Origin: Ophiosphaerella korrae | Lineage: Eukaryota; Ascomycota; Dothideomycetes; Pleosporales; Phaeosphaeriaceae | Length of the DNA stretch: 61,017 nt | Assembly: GCA_028456385.1 (NCBI GenBank) | Contig: JALNQF010000248.1 | Span: 1 to 61,017, forward strand | Direction of reading: 5' to 3' | Shown here: positions 1-13,639 of the stretch, piece after piece | Layout of the letters: each line of letters starts with the position of its first letter | How positions within the stretch are numbered: position 1 is the stretch's first letter | The notes under the pieces: generated by a model | The model's database searches: none | Seen by the model: the letters and a program-made list of their open reading frames with translations, nothing else | Told to the model about the DNA's origin: nothing | Translations under genes and position numbers: made by a program

Positions 1-1849
1 TTATAAAACCCTAGAAATAGCTAAATTTAGACTAGATTAACTAATCTACAAAACTACCTAGTTAGTATAAGCTAAATTCCTCTCTAAATTTAACGATATT
101 AGCTTTAAACTACAATAGAACCTATAGCTATATAATATCTACCTTTAAAAAAAGCTACAACCCTAGCTTAAAGAGGCTACTAGTACTACCCCTAGTATCT
201 ATAATAGCCCCGCTAATTTTTAAAAGATAATCTTAATATTAGAAAATAAAGTAAATAATTACAACCTAGATATAGGCCCTAGGTAAACCTAGCTTTATAC
301 TCTAGCGCCTATAAGAGCTAAACTAAGAGCGTAGATATAAAACTTTAAAGAAGAACTAGCTATAACCTTATAAGAACTAAAATACTATTAACTATAGCTA
401 GAAGGCGTATTTAGAGAAATATACCTAACTAGTAAAAAGGCTACTATAATTAAAACTAAGAACTCTAAAATAATTTTATACTAGGGCTATAGAAAGATAG
501 GCGTTAGGAAGCTAGACTATACTACTTGTAAATAAACAAAAGCTACTAGATCTAAGATACCTACTAACGCTATAAACTACTATATAGCTACCTATATAGT
601 AATAGACTCTAAAATAGATATAGAAATAGAGGACTAATTCTTTAAATACGACTCCTAACTAGACATAGAGCTAGAACTAAAGCCTAACTTAGACTAGGAT
701 CTAGAAAACAACGTTCTCTAGGCTTAAAGCCTTAACCTAGGGATTATATAAACTAGAAGAGCGCAATTAACTACTAAAGTATAACTCCTAGTATAGCTAT
801 ATCCTATATACTTACCTATAGAATATAGATAGTCTAGTATAAGAAACTACTAACTAATCTAATAGAAGCTAAGCTAAACTAATTCTTATTTACTAGCTTC
901 TTAGGTAAAGACCCTATAGTACCCTATATAGCTAGAACCCTAGCTAATAATAGAGCTAATATAAACTTTATTTACTAAAAATTTACCTAGAAGACTATAA
1001 AATTATAAACTATCTAGCTACTTTAACTTATTATCTACAAAGGATATAATAGTTCTCTATCTAAGTTTATTACGTATTAGGTTAAGTTTTACTTATAAGT
1101 AGGCGTGTATATTAAATAGACCTCTACTTATATTATTAAAAACGTAAGCTAATTTAACTTTATTTTAGGATTTTTATAGCGTAAAGCCTATACTATTAAA
1201 CTTAACAACTATAATAGAATGTTATTATTCCTTAATATTTACTACTAATAATACTACTAGATAACTAATAAAATTCCCTTAGTAGTATACTATAGTATAC
1301 TTAGATATTACTTTACTATAGCCTTAAAGAAGCTAGCGCTTAAACTATTATCTACCCCTATAGGGCCCTTAAGTAGGCACCTTAATAGGTGTAAATAGAA
1401 CTTGTTAATAGATATTTAAACTATTAGTTATTGTATAATTAAAGCCTTTACTAGAAAAAGTAGATATACGCTTATAGTACTTACTTTAGATAGAATACTA
1501 CTACTAGCGCACTACTATAAGGTAGCTAGGAAAGTAGATTACGCGTAATTTTACAAGCTACTACTTATAGTAGAGCTTAAGAATATCTTATCTATAGAAC
1601 TACTCTAACTATATTAGGACCTAATACCCTATTTTAACAAGAAAGCTACTAAGGAACTTCTCTCTTATAGGCTATACAACCTAGAAATTACCTTTAAGCC
1701 TAGCGCAAAAATCCTAGACGCTAAACTTTACCTTTTTACTAGAAAACAAGATAAAGTAATCTAGAAATATATCTAAGAAATAGAAGGTAAGGGCTTTATT
1801 AGTAAATACAGCTCTCTAGCTAGGAATAACTTACTAATTGTAGCTAAAC

Positions 1850-4800
1850 TAGATAGTAGCTTATAAGTTTACGTAGACTACTATAAGCTAAACGAATCTA
1901 CTATTAAAGACTAGTACCCTATTCTATTTTTTAGGGAAATACTAGCCTACCTAAATAAGGTAAAGATTTTCTCTAAATTTAACGTAATATATACCTTTTA
2001 CTACTTACGTATTACCTTAAATTTAGAATAGCTAACTACTTTTGTTACCTACTTTAGTATATATACCTATAAGGTAGTACCCTTTAGCTTTACTAACGTA
2101 CTAGCTACCTTTTAGCGCGCTATTAACTTAGCCCTACTAGAATATTTAGACAACTTCTATACTATATATATAGACGACGTCTTAATATACTCTAATAATA
2201 AAATAGACTATATCTAGTATATTTATAAAGTACTTACGCGACTAAAAGAGTAAAGCTTCTACGTAGATCCTAAAAAATCTAGCCTCTACGCTACCTTAGT
2301 TAAGTTTTTAGGTATAATTATCTCTAATAAAGAAATTATAATAGATCTCTCTAAAGTTAAAGCTATTTAGGAGTAAGAAATACTAAAGACTACTAAAGAA
2401 GTCCTAGCCTTTCTAAGCTATACTAGATTCTTCTAGCGCTTTATTAAAGATTACTTAAGCTTTACCTTACTACTTACTAAGTTAATTAAGTCTAAGGTTA
2501 TTACTAAACCTACTAAAGGAGATAGGCTGCCCCTTTAAAAGACTTAGTATAAGCCCTTTACAATTACCTAAGAATATGTAGACGCTTTTAATAAACTAAA
2601 AGCTACTTTCTAGCTAAGAGTAGTCTTACTTTACTTTAACCTCTTAAAACTAATCTATATCTAAACTAATACCTCTAGGTAGGCCTTAGGTAGAGTAATA
2701 AGCTAACTAAACTAAGATAGAATCTAATAGCTAGTTAGCTTCTTTTTAAAAATATACACCCTAGTAGAATATAATTATAATATCTACAACCTAGAGCTTA
2801 TAGCTATAATCTAAGTATTTAAAGAATAAGAACTAGAGCTTATAAGTAGTCTATATATAATTTGCGTTATAATAAACTACTATAATTTAGAAACCTTTAT
2901 AATAACTAAAAAGCTTAATTACTACTAGGTACGCTAGTTATTATTCTTATCCTAATTTAATTTCTATATTAAATACGTACCTAGTAATATAAATAAAGTT
3001 ATAGACGCCCTAAGCTACTAACTATAAGACTACTCTATAGATAATTCTAATCTATAAGTATTAGGAGCTAACTAAATTATCTTAAGCTCTTAAGTCTTAG
3101 CCCTAGGCGTAAAACCTACGCTAGATATAGTAATTTACGCTCTAAGCCTTGTAGACCTATAAAAGCTAGATAGATTTACGCTAGAATAAGCTACTATAGT
3201 ATACGCCTACTTTTACTATATTGCAAGAATAAAACTAAAATTAGTAAACCTACTAGAAGATTTTCTACTACTCTACAATAGAGAACTAAACCTAGAACTC
3301 CTACTATATATTGTTAACTTACGCCTAATAGAAGAATTACTAGATATAGTATACTTAGAAGACTACGTAGCCTAAGCTATATTTACTACTATAGATAGTA
3401 GATAATAAAAACTATTAAAAGCCTTCTATAAAGTAGGATACTACTTCTTATATACTAATATTAGCTCTACTAGATTAGGAAAAGAAAAGTACCTCTAGGT
3501 TAATAAAATACGTCTATATATCTCCTTAAACGCCTATCTACGCTACTAAATCTTTAATTTATACTATAACTATTAGTTAGTAGGCTATAAAGAACTTTAC
3601 AGCACGCTATATCTAATATATAAGCGCTATTATTAGCTTAAGATACTTTAAGCTATTAAGTAATTTTATAATATATACCTAATCTACTACTATATAAAGA
3701 ACTTATAAGATAGTAAACTTAGTTACCTCTAACCTATACTAATTCCTTACGTACCCTAGACTAATATCTTAGTAGATTATATCTAAGCCTTACTAACTAG
3801 TAAAAATAGCAGCTAGATTTATAAATATATCCTAGTAATTTGCTACTACCTTATAAAAAGACGCTATTTCTTCCCTTATAAGTCCCTAAAACCTAAGGAA
3901 GCTACTTAATATTTTATATCTATTTTTAAGCTTTATAGAGTCCTAATAAATATTGTATCTAATAGAAAGATAACCTTTATTAGCTAATTTTAGTACTACG
4001 TATACAAACGCCTTTATATTATATAAAAGCTCTTAACTACGTACTACTTAGAAACTAATAGCTAAACTAAGCGAGCAAATTAAGCCCTAGAGATCTTTCT
4101 AAGGTAATATGTTAACTACGCGTAGGATAACTAGGTAGCCTAGCTATACGTAGCTAAGCTCTAAGTAAATAACACTATTAATATATCTATTAAGATAACC
4201 TTATTTCTTGTAGATCTAAGGTATTACCTTTGTAGTAGTATATACCCTAGCAAAAATAACAAAGATTAACTAAACCTAGCCTAACGCGACTAACATATAT
4301 AAGCTAACGAGCTACTTAACGCCTATAGTAACCTAGTAGCCTACTTTAAGGAAAAAATACTCTAGGTATAATAAGAGTAAATAGCCTAAGCTAATACCTC
4401 TTACTAAAGTAGTATTATAGACGTAACAAGAGAAATCGAGATAGAGCTAATTAACCTAAGCTTAGACGCTAACGAAGTATAGGACGAGCGGGGTAATAAC
4501 CTTAATTAAGAAACTACTTACAACTAGGACACGTAGTAGTAATCTATAATTATATACGAATAGATCAAAGTAATCTATAATAACGCACGAATAGATTAAA
4601 GGTAATCTATAATTACGTGCAAATAGATTAGTAGTAATCTATAATATTATATAGATAGATTAATATAGGTATATAGTTAGTAATAAATACCTATTATTAG
4701 GATAGTATTAGCAATTTAATTATTAACTACAAGCGATATTATAAGATAGTTACAAAACATCTTCTATTATTTATAGTATATTATAGATTATAACACGAGC

Positions 4801-5360
4801 TTTTATTATTACCTCTTAATCTACTAATACCCTTTAGGCTATTAGGAGGTCGACTCTAGTAAGCCTATTACAAGTAGACTAGTATATAAAGTTAGTAACT
4901 AAGCTTATATTAGTATAGCTAATTAGAGAACTACTTAGCTAACTCTAAAATTAAACTACTAATAAGTAGGCCTATACTCTTTTAAGAGAGTTATCTATAA
5001 TAGTAGAGTATATAAGCTAGTACTACTCTAAGAGATACTAAGTAAAGGCGTATTTTTAGTCTTCTCTTTAAAACTCTTACGCCCTAAGAATTAGAATCTC
5101 TTACTAGATTATAACTTACTATAGCTAATCTCTATTATTATTACTAATAAAGAAACTAGTAGTATATATAAAGAATACTTAGTAGAAGCTATTTTAGATA
5201 TACGCTTTAAAGAGTGTAGAAAATACGTAGAATAGTACTACTTAGTCTACTAGACTAGCTATAATAAACCTATAGAGGAGTTAGTAGAAGAATTAATAAA
5301 ATACAAAGCTACTTTTAACTTTTACTAGAACTACCTAGAGAAAGCTAAACTACTAACTCT
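1850..5360 (+). pseudogene. gypsy family A pol remnant (RT, RNase H, integrase, chromodomain)
   Basis: Order of domains is RT, RNase H, integrase, then a C-terminal chromodomain, which identifies a chromovirus. The chromodomain would have directed insertion toward methylated-histone chromatin. Dozens of in-frame TAA/TAG codons and no long open frame mean no product. The reading frame is otherwise mostly conserved between domains, consistent with point mutation rather than indels. The frame is broken at 4,413 by an LTR insertion and resumes at 4,873. Confidence 0.8.
4413..4872 (+). repeat. Solo LTR (element-C type) inside gypsy A, TSD agtag
   Basis: A 460-bp LTR runs from a mutated TGTTAC start (tattat) to ..attaca. 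It is flanked by an exact 5-bp duplication agtag at 4,408-4,412 and 4,873-4,877. No internal retroelement sequence is attached, so it is a solo LTR left by LTR-LTR recombination. Its start resembles the LTRs of element C (gacgtaacaagagaaatcgag). It contains the repeated AATCTATA-type units seen in those LTRs. Confidence 0.85.
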
Positions 5361-5681
5361 ACGTATACCTAAAAAATAGAGCTCTAATAAAGATATAACC
5401 TATTAGAGTACTTTAACCTACAAATAGGTATAAAAAAGCCCCCTTTAAGGCGTAATTACTACCTTTAGCCTTTACTAGAACTACCTAAATAAGCCGAAAA
5501 CTATTAATAGGCGTAAAAAAGCCCCTTATAAAGTATAATTACTATTTTTAACTTTTACTAGAACTACTTAAAGAAGTCTAAAATACTAACTATATACCTA
5601 AAATAGAGCCTTAATAAAGATATAACTTAGTAGAGTACTCTAGCTATTAGTAGGTGTAAAAAGGCCCTCTAAGGCGTAATT
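5309..5681 (+). repeat. Three-copy tandem duplication of the chromodomain tail
   Basis: Three imperfect units start at about 5,309, 5,458 and 5,541. Each opens with a version of the chromodomain-end sequence (ttttactagaactacct) and closes with aaggcgtaatt. Units one and three are about 140-150 bp; the middle unit is about 83 bp and lacks a central part. The units follow directly on the family A pol frame and are as mutated as the rest of the element. Confidence 0.7.
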
Positions 5682-5689
5682 AAAAAAAT

Positions 5690-6307
5690 TTACTACTAGC
5701 TAAAGCTAAATTATAGCTTAAAAATAGTAAAAGTAGTTTACTTTAGCTAGTAAGTATAAGACTCTTTTTAGGTTAGGGCTTACTCTTACTACTATAGCTA
5801 TAACTACTACGCTCCTTTATAACTAGTTATATATAGGTCTAGTTTACTATTATAGAATTTATAACTAGCTACTAAATTCCTAGCTAGAGCTACTCTACGC
5901 TACCTACTTCCTAATACTTATAAATATTAGGCTTACTATATCTTTTATATTAATAAACCTACCTATTAAAAAGCTTATATCTATAGTAAGTACCTATATA
6001 GAGAATTAGTACTATTAAGTTACTTAGTAGTATTAACATTACTTTCTCTTATACTATTTATAAATACTTTTAGGTTTAATTTTATTAGCGTAGAGTAAAA
6101 GTAGTAGAAAAGAGTTTATTGTTAATATATTTTATATATAGAAGTTGCGTAGATCTTAATTTTATACTAAAATTAGTAAATACCTTAGCTCTATACTCTA
6201 TAAATAATAATTTCGACTCTAAAAAATTATTAATATAATTCTTTTATATTAATTAGAGTATCTTTTAAGCTCTAGGAATTTACTCTTTAAAAAGAAAGAG
6301 ACGAATA
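5690..6307. other. AT-rich mutated stretch, unassigned
   Basis: This is RIP-like AT-rich sequence between the tandem units of gypsy A and the reverse gypsy fragment. It could be the missing 3' LTR or flank of element A, but no LTR ends, target duplication or coding motif could be recognised. Confidence 0.4.
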
Positions 6308-7379
6308 AAGAAGTTCTCTGTTATATCTCTTATTTTTATACTAATATTAGTAAGTTATAACTTACTAATACTACAAACTTACTAATATTTAACTACTTTT
6401 TTACTTTTAGTTAGTGCTTAGTAAGCTACTAGGTATATATACCTAATACTTACTTAGATAGCTTTATCTACTATTTACTCTTTTTAGTTAATTATTAAAA
6501 CTACTTTATTAAGTTATTTTACATAAAGTCTACTTTATACTACTTTTATAACTAAAGCTAAATTACTAGCCTTATTATAAGTACCTAAAGAAGCTATAAT
6601 TATATTAAAACTACTTAATAAACTATATTACTATCTAGTATAATAATACTTAAATAATCTAGCTTATTACTAAAGAACTAGCTTAGCTATATACTAAGCT
6701 ATAGTATATTAATATTTATAATTATTAGCTAAGACAAGCTATCTCTACTAGCTAAATTAAAGTTAAATATACTTTATTAATAGAAATAATAGTAGATAGC
6801 TTTATAAAAGTTTTACTAGTAAATAAAAAATAAAGCTTTTTAAATTAGCCTAGACTAGTTAAAATAATAGAATACTAAATAATATATTAATTACTTCTTA
6901 ATAAAATCTAAAACTAGTTTAATAATCTTATACTTATCTTATAAATATCGAGCTTACTAATACGTTACTAACTAAAAGGAGTATCTTAAATAAGTTATAT
7001 AATTAGATAAATAATACGTAATTAGATACTCGATAGTATATATATAGAGAGGCGCAATAGATTCTAGGTATACTTAGAATCTATTAATTAGCTTACTTAA
7101 GCTAGTGTAGTAATCTAATTAGCTTAGCATACTAGCGTAATAATTGCTAAGCTACTACCTTTACTATAGCTAAAAAGACTATAGCCTTAACCTTTATAAA
7201 TAAAAGGATTAAATAAAGAATCTTATATATAAAGAGAGAAACTACGTTAGTATAACTAATATAATAAAGAAACTAGTACCTTAATAGAAAGAGTATTAAG
7301 GATATAGCTTACTACTATCTTAAGAGACCTAGCTAAGACTACTATATTGTAGATATATCGATAGAGCGTAGAGCTAGAG
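6308..7379 (-). mobile_element. Fragment of a second gypsy family (B2), reverse copy
   Basis: This stretch is the reverse complement of parts of 21,420-23,335. For example, the segment around 7,026-7,150 matches the complement of about 21,770-21,900, and 6,308-6,560 matches the complement of about 23,090-23,335. The plus-strand partner encodes gypsy integrase, so this copy is read on the minus strand. It is about 500 bp shorter between the two matching segments, so part of the integrase core has been lost. The 5' LTR of element B abuts it at 7,380. Confidence 0.65.
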
Positions 7380-7793
7380 TATTATAGCTATAACAAGGGA
7401 AAACTAACTTAAGCTAATTAGCCCTACCCTAGATAACAATAGTACGTATAATTTATAGGGTAATAAACTTAACTAGGAAGCTAATTATATTAGAGATACG
7501 TAATAAATTCGTAATTCGTAATCTTAGTAAATATAAAGTACAAAGTTAAGTACGTAACAACTTTGTAATTTATAATCTTAGTAAACACAAAGTATAAAGC
7601 TAGCTAAGAGACCTAGGTATATAGTTAGTAGTAATATATATTATTAGGATAGTATTAGTAATCTAATCTTTAACCTAGAACGCTAATACTTAACATTATA
7701 TATATAAATTAACTATTGTTTATAGTTATTACCTCTTAATCTACTAATACCCTAGAAGGTAATTAGGAAGTTAACCCTAGTAGACTAGTAACA
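7380..7793 (+). repeat. 5' LTR of element B
   Basis: A 414-bp LTR runs from tattat (mutated TGTTAC) to ..taaca. It starts directly after the tagag duplication and ends where the internal domain (ccttactaatttagtt) begins. It belongs to the LTR subtype starting TGTTA-x-(A/G)GCTGTAACAAGGGAAAAC. Confidence 0.85.
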
Positions 7794-7849
7794 CCTTACT
7801 AATTTAGTTATTAAGAGGAGCAAAGCGTAAGTAGCGCATAGTCTAGCTA

Positions 7850-10800
7850 ATATAATAGTAGAAAGTTTAACTAAGAAAGGAATTAAGGTACCTATAAGTA
7901 GTTATAAGTTAGACGATATAGTATAGAGAGATATTAAAAACTACCTAAACAACTTAATCTCTAAAAAGGAAGATATAAAAATAGTAATTAATGCCTTAGA
8001 GATATAAAATAAAGAACTCTAGGAATATACAAAATAAACAAAGCTTAGATTAAAGCTATAATTAAAGGTTAGAACTAGATAGAACTAATTACTTAAAGAC
8101 TAGAGATAAGTGTAATAAAGAAACTACCTAAGATACTAATACTTAAGAAATTTAATAGAACAAGGAAAAAGTTAAGACCTTTTATAGTATTAGTATAACT
8201 CTAGATAGATATATAAGCACTACACTTTAATATAGAAGAAAAGAAGGTTATATATATTAGAATGTACCTTAAAGAAGATATAATAAGATAGTTTAAACCT
8301 TACTAGATAGATTATATAATATACGCCTAAATAACGTAGAAAGATAAAACTAAAGCTATCTTTAGAAGTTATAAATACCTTACTAGATAAATAAGAGTAG
8401 TATTTAGGGATATAGATATTACCTAATAAGTAGAAGAAAAACTTAAAAGGCTTATATAAAGCAAGAGTATTCCTAAATACGTATTATAGTTTAAATAACT
8501 ATCCTAAAATATAGAATAGAACGAATTAGCCCTAATATTATAATTTAAACAAAGACTAAATATAAAAATCTAATACAAAATAATCTATATAGAGAAACCT
8601 AGGACACTAGAAGCTCTAAAATAATAAGTAATATAAATTAACGATAATCTTTAAGAATAGAAGAAAAACAAGTATAGAAGCTAACCTAGAAACTAGGATA
8701 TTAGAGACCCTATAATCCTTAACACTAATAAAGATAAGTAGAGAAAGAAGAATAAAGACTTTACGTACTTTAACTATAGTAAGAAAGGCTACTACGCAAA
8801 AGACTACTAATTATAGGAGAAAAAAGATATAGTATACTATAAATATAGAAAACTAGGACACTTTATAAAAGACTATAAAAGTAAGGACTATAAGAAAGAT
8901 AAAGAAATATAGTTAAAAACAATAGAGAAAAAGAAAGAAGTACTATAAGTATAAGCTAAACCTTAAGAAAAGGTAGCTAGGAGTAAAGAAATATAATACG
9001 TAATACTCTACTAAAGCTTTTATTACAAGATAACTACAATATATACCTTTCTAGTAAGTAGGAAGTAGGATAGTTCTTATAGAAATATAGAGTAGTAGTA
9101 ATAAAAGAAAGAATAAAAGTATAGCTAGAAGAGATAGTATATATAATAGACCTACTAATAGAAGATTTAGAAGGGGAAGAGCCCTAGATTCTATTAATCT
9201 AGGCTAAAGAACTAGTACTAGATAAAGAGACTACTATAGCTTCCTCTAAAAGACTATAAGAAAGTAAGAAGAAAGTTAGTATAAAAAGTATAGAGTACGC
9301 CTAGCTAGATATATATAGCTATAATAGCTATATAATAATAGATATAGAAGAATAAAATAAGTAATAAGAGTTTATTTAGAAATACTTACTAGTTATAAGT
9401 ATAGAGGAAGCGTATAAAGACTAGAAAGAATATAACTCTAAAAAAATAAAGTTTATACTATTCTAAGAATAAATAAAACAATATATAGTTATAGTAGGAA
9501 GAATACTTATATAAAGAGAATAGAAATTCCTTGTAAGAAAAACGTAATAGATTAATATAGCCTATACACTAAGAGTACTAGTAGTGTACTATATTCTAAC
9601 TATAAACACACCTAAGAAAGATAAATACTAAGAAGGGGATAACAAAATAATAGATCTAAAACATCTAGTATACTTTAAAGTATTATAGATATTATACTTA
9701 GATAAAAATTGTATTATATATAGAAACCCTAAAGTAAACAATAGCGTATAGCTAACCTAGAGAAGAGGCTATAATTACATAAGAGTAATTCTAGTAGAAG
9801 ATATCTAAGGATAGGAAATAATACTAGAAGAAAGATACCTAGTAGTAAGGCTAGGACTAAAACTATCTAAAAAATACATCTAAAGAAGACTATAGTACAA
9901 ATGCACGTATAATAAATATCTAAAACACGAGGAATATAAACTTAAGGGGGCTATAGCTCTAGAAAGATAGATAATTTATAAAATTACCTAAGTAAGAATA
10001 GCTAGAAGGTATAAGAGGCCTGTACATTACAAAAAAAGGTATATATTAAGAAAAAAAGGTATAGATAATAATTAATAGTAGAGCTACAAGAAACTTTATA
10101 TTAAAGAAGTTTATAGAATTACAAGGAATACGTTATATAATAAAGAAATACCTATAATAATTAAGTACAATTAAAGGAAAACTATTCTAAGAACTTATTT
10201 AGTTTAAAATAGTTCTTTCTATACTAGAACTAGAAGGGATAACAATTAAGAATATAGTTATAGATATAACAACAATTAATAAAGAATAAGACGTAATATT
10301 AGGTATACTATAGTTATAGTTAACTAACCTAAGGATTAATTAGAGAATAGAGAGAATTAACTACTTTAAAAAAGATAAATTAAAAGCTAACATAAGTATA
10401 TATAAAAGATAGTTCCTAGAGGAATATAAGGAGTAGGAAAAATAACTTACTAAACTAGACGACTACCTTCTAGAATATTAACTATAGGACTTAGCGATAG
10501 AACTAAAAGAAGGAAAAAACGTAGGATAGAGCCTAGTATATAGAAAAATATAAGAAGAATTAAAAATTAAACGAACGTTTATATAGAATATAATTAAGAA
10601 AAGATAGATATAAGAATCTAAATCTTTAGTAGTACATAGACTTATATTTATAGACAAAAAAAGGATAAGTAATAAGAGACCTTATATAAACTTTAGGAAA
10701 ACTAATACAATTATAAATAAGAACTAATACTCCTTACTATAAATAGACAAAATACAAGATAGGCTAAAAAAGTAAGAATCTTTACAAAACTAGATATCTA

Positions 10801-13157
10801 AAACGCTTACTACTAGATTAGAATTAAGAAAGGAGATAAATAGAAAATAGCGTTTAGAACACAATATAGACTATATAAATATTTAATTATACTCTTTAGC
10901 TTAATAAACGTACTTATAGCCTTTTAAGAAAGAATTAATATTGTACTAAGAGAGTACTTAGATGTATTTATATTTATATACCTAGACGACATCCTTATAT
11001 TCTTAGAAATAGAAGAAAAACACGTACAATATATATACAAGGTACTAGAAAAACTAGTAGAAAATAAACTGTTTCTTAAAATAAGAAAATACAAATTCTA
11101 CACTAAGGAAATAGATTTCTTTAGATTTATTATTAAACTAGGAAAAATTAAGATTAACTTAGGAAAGATTAAATTAATTAACAAATAGCTAATACTAAAG
11201 AACCTAAAAGAAGTATAATAATTTTATAGACTAGTAACCTTTTATAGAAAGCTAATAGTAAGATAGTCTAAAGATATAGAACTTATAACAAGACTTATAA
11301 AAAAGGATACACTATTTAAGTAGATAAAAGAATATAATAAAGTATTTAATAAGATTAAAAGAAAGTTTATAGAAAACCTAGTTATTAGAATATATAACCT
11401 AGACTTACTAGTAATAGTAAAAACAGACGTATCTAATTTAGTCTATAGGATAGCACTAATATAGGAAGACCTAAAAACTAAAAAGGAGTACTTAGTTAAG
11501 TACTTCTCTAAGAAAATAAAGCTAGTAGAACTTAACTACCTAATTTACAACAAAGAAATACTAGTAATCTATAAAGTATTTAAGTAATAGAGAGTATATT
11601 TATAAAGAGTAAAATATAAAACAAAGGTCTATATAGACTATAAGAATCTTATAAGATTTATAATAAATAAGGACTTGTTATAACGCTATACAAGATAGTA
11701 GGAATTCCTATTAATATTTAACTTAGAAATTATATATATAAAAGGGAAAGACAACTAATTTATAGATGCCCTTAGTAAAAGACTAGACTTATAAGAAGAA
11801 GTAAACGCTACTAGTACGATTCTAATATAGAATAGAGAAGGATAATTAGTCCTAAATATACCTAAAATAGCTGTAATACTTAAAAGAAAAAGTAGCGAGC
11901 TAGATAAATAGATTTAAAAGGAAATAGAAAAAGCTTCTAAAGAAATAAAAAGGCTTAAGATTTAAGAAGGAATTATAAAAGTATATAGAAGAACGTATAT
12001 ACTAAATAAAATATAGAGAGAGTTTATACAATAATTCTATAAACTACTAGTATATAGATACTAAGGTATTAACAAAATATTAGATAGATTACTAAGAGAC
12101 TACTATATCCTAAGAGTAAGACAACTAGTAATAGAAGTACTATAAGATTATATAGAATACTATAAAAACAAGTATAATAGATATACACTATATAAGATAC
12201 TATAACTAGTTAAGATACTAGAATAACTATAGGGAGTTATTATAATAGACTTTATTATAAATCTACTAAAGTCTAAAGACCTAATATTAGGAGTTAAGTA
12301 TAATAGAATCCTAATAATAGTAGATAAACTTATAAAGTACTTATATTTTAGACTATATAAAGAAAAAAGTAGGATAGAGGTTGCTATATACTAGGTTCTA
12401 GGAACTATAATTAGCTAGTATAGTATTCTAGATAAGATTATTATAGATAGAGATATAAGATTTATATTAAAACTATAAGAAATAATAATAGTATAATTAG
12501 GAATATAATATACAATGTCTATAGTATATTACCTATAAATAGATAGATAATTAGAACGAATAAACTAGATAGTAGAGTAATACTTAAGATACTACTTTAA
12601 TTATAACTAAAACAATTAGGTATAGTTACTACCTATAGCATAGCTAGCATACAACAGCGCAAAGAATATAGTAATAAGAGTATTACTCTTTTTTACAAAC
12701 TATAGATTTAACTCTAATATATACTAAATACTAAGAACTTAGATATCCTAGTCCCTAAGAGGAGAAAACCTTACTAATAGACTTAAAGATATATATAATT
12801 AGCTAAGATAGGACGTAGAGTTCTTATATAATTATATAATAAAATATTATAATAAGAAATATAAAAAGGGATCCTAATTTAGAAAAAGAGAAAAAGTATA
12901 GTTAGTATAAAAAAACGTAAAAAGTAAACAACCTAGTTTAAAATTAGATTATGTTAAAATAAGACTATATAAAATTAAGAGAGAAGTTATACTAGTTATA
13001 TTTAAACTAAAGCTACTAAGTAAAATAAGGATATACCTAACCTTCTACGTAGTACTACTTAAAATAGTACTATAAAACGTAGAACTACTAGTATATAAAG
13101 TAGATATATATAGAGAATAGAAAGAATAAGAAATTAAAGAAATCCTAGTATACTAAT
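7850..13157 (+). pseudogene. Element B gag-pol remnant (interrupted)
   Basis: The Gag domain is readable at about 8,100-8,440. Two CCHC zinc knuckles lie at about 8,760-8,885, with Cys mostly changed to Tyr and spacing C-x2-C-x4-H-x4-C retained. Protease is at about 10,070-10,330. The RT YLDDILIF box is at about 10,976-11,002, RNase H near 11,420, and the integrase core at about 12,230-12,650. The chromodomain begins near 13,110 and is cut by the nested element; its remainder is at 20,190 to about 20,310. Stops occur throughout, so it is non-coding now. Confidence 0.85.
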
Positions 13158-13586
13158 TGTAATCGGGTGTTACTAGGGTCGACTTCCTAGTACCTAAAGG
13201 GTGTTAGTAGATTAAGAGTTAATAGTAAAAGCTTAGGTTATAATCTACAATAACTTATAAACAATAGAAGATGTTTTACAACTATCTTATATTAGCGTTC
13301 CGTAGTTAAAGGATTAAATTACTAATACTATCCTAATAATGTATATTTTACTAACTATATACTCGTCGTAATCTATAATCTATAGTTACTAAGACTAGTA
13401 GATTATAGATCGTCTTAATCTATAATCTATTAATGCTAAGAGTCTACAAATTATAGATTAGCCTAGGTGTCCTAGTTATATGTAGTCTCCTAATTAAGGT
13501 TATTACCCTACTCGTCCTATACTTCGTTAGCGCCTAGATTAGGACTAATTAGTTCTATCTCGATTTCTTCTGTTACACCTGTAACA
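13158..13586 (-). repeat. 3' LTR of the nested element
   Basis: This 429-bp LTR reads, on the plus strand, from tgtaatcggg to ..cctgtaaca. The internal side contains several copies of the AATCTATA / TATAGATT motif between about 13,365 and 13,460. It is the downstream LTR because the element is read on the minus strand. Confidence 0.88.
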
Positions 13587-13639
13587 CTATCTCTCCTCCT
13601 AGGTAGGTCCTAGTTTACCTATCCTAGAGCTAGAGTTAT

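Larger units (their letters stand above)
1..5690 (+). mobile_element. RIP-mutated Ty3/gypsy chromovirus, family A, 5' end outside window
   Basis: This is a degenerate LTR retrotransposon read on the plus strand. No frame is open, but domains are readable once TAA/TAG are taken as mutated Gln/Trp codons. Reverse transcriptase is clearest at about 2,070-2,200, with a VPF-x-FTN-x-x-A-type stretch followed by a YIDDVLIYS box at about 2,167-2,193. RNase H follows near 2,650. The integrase core runs about 3,770-4,160 with the SQT-x-RANQ-type segment, and a chromodomain lies at about 5,170-5,360. A solo LTR of another family splits integrase from chromodomain. The first 1.5 kb should be gag and protease but I cannot place motifs there. 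No 3' LTR was recognised. Confidence 0.85.

Noticed and set aside
4413..4872. 3' LTR of gypsy family A
   Set aside because: It has its own exact target duplication (agtag), and the family A frame resumes after it with the chromodomain.
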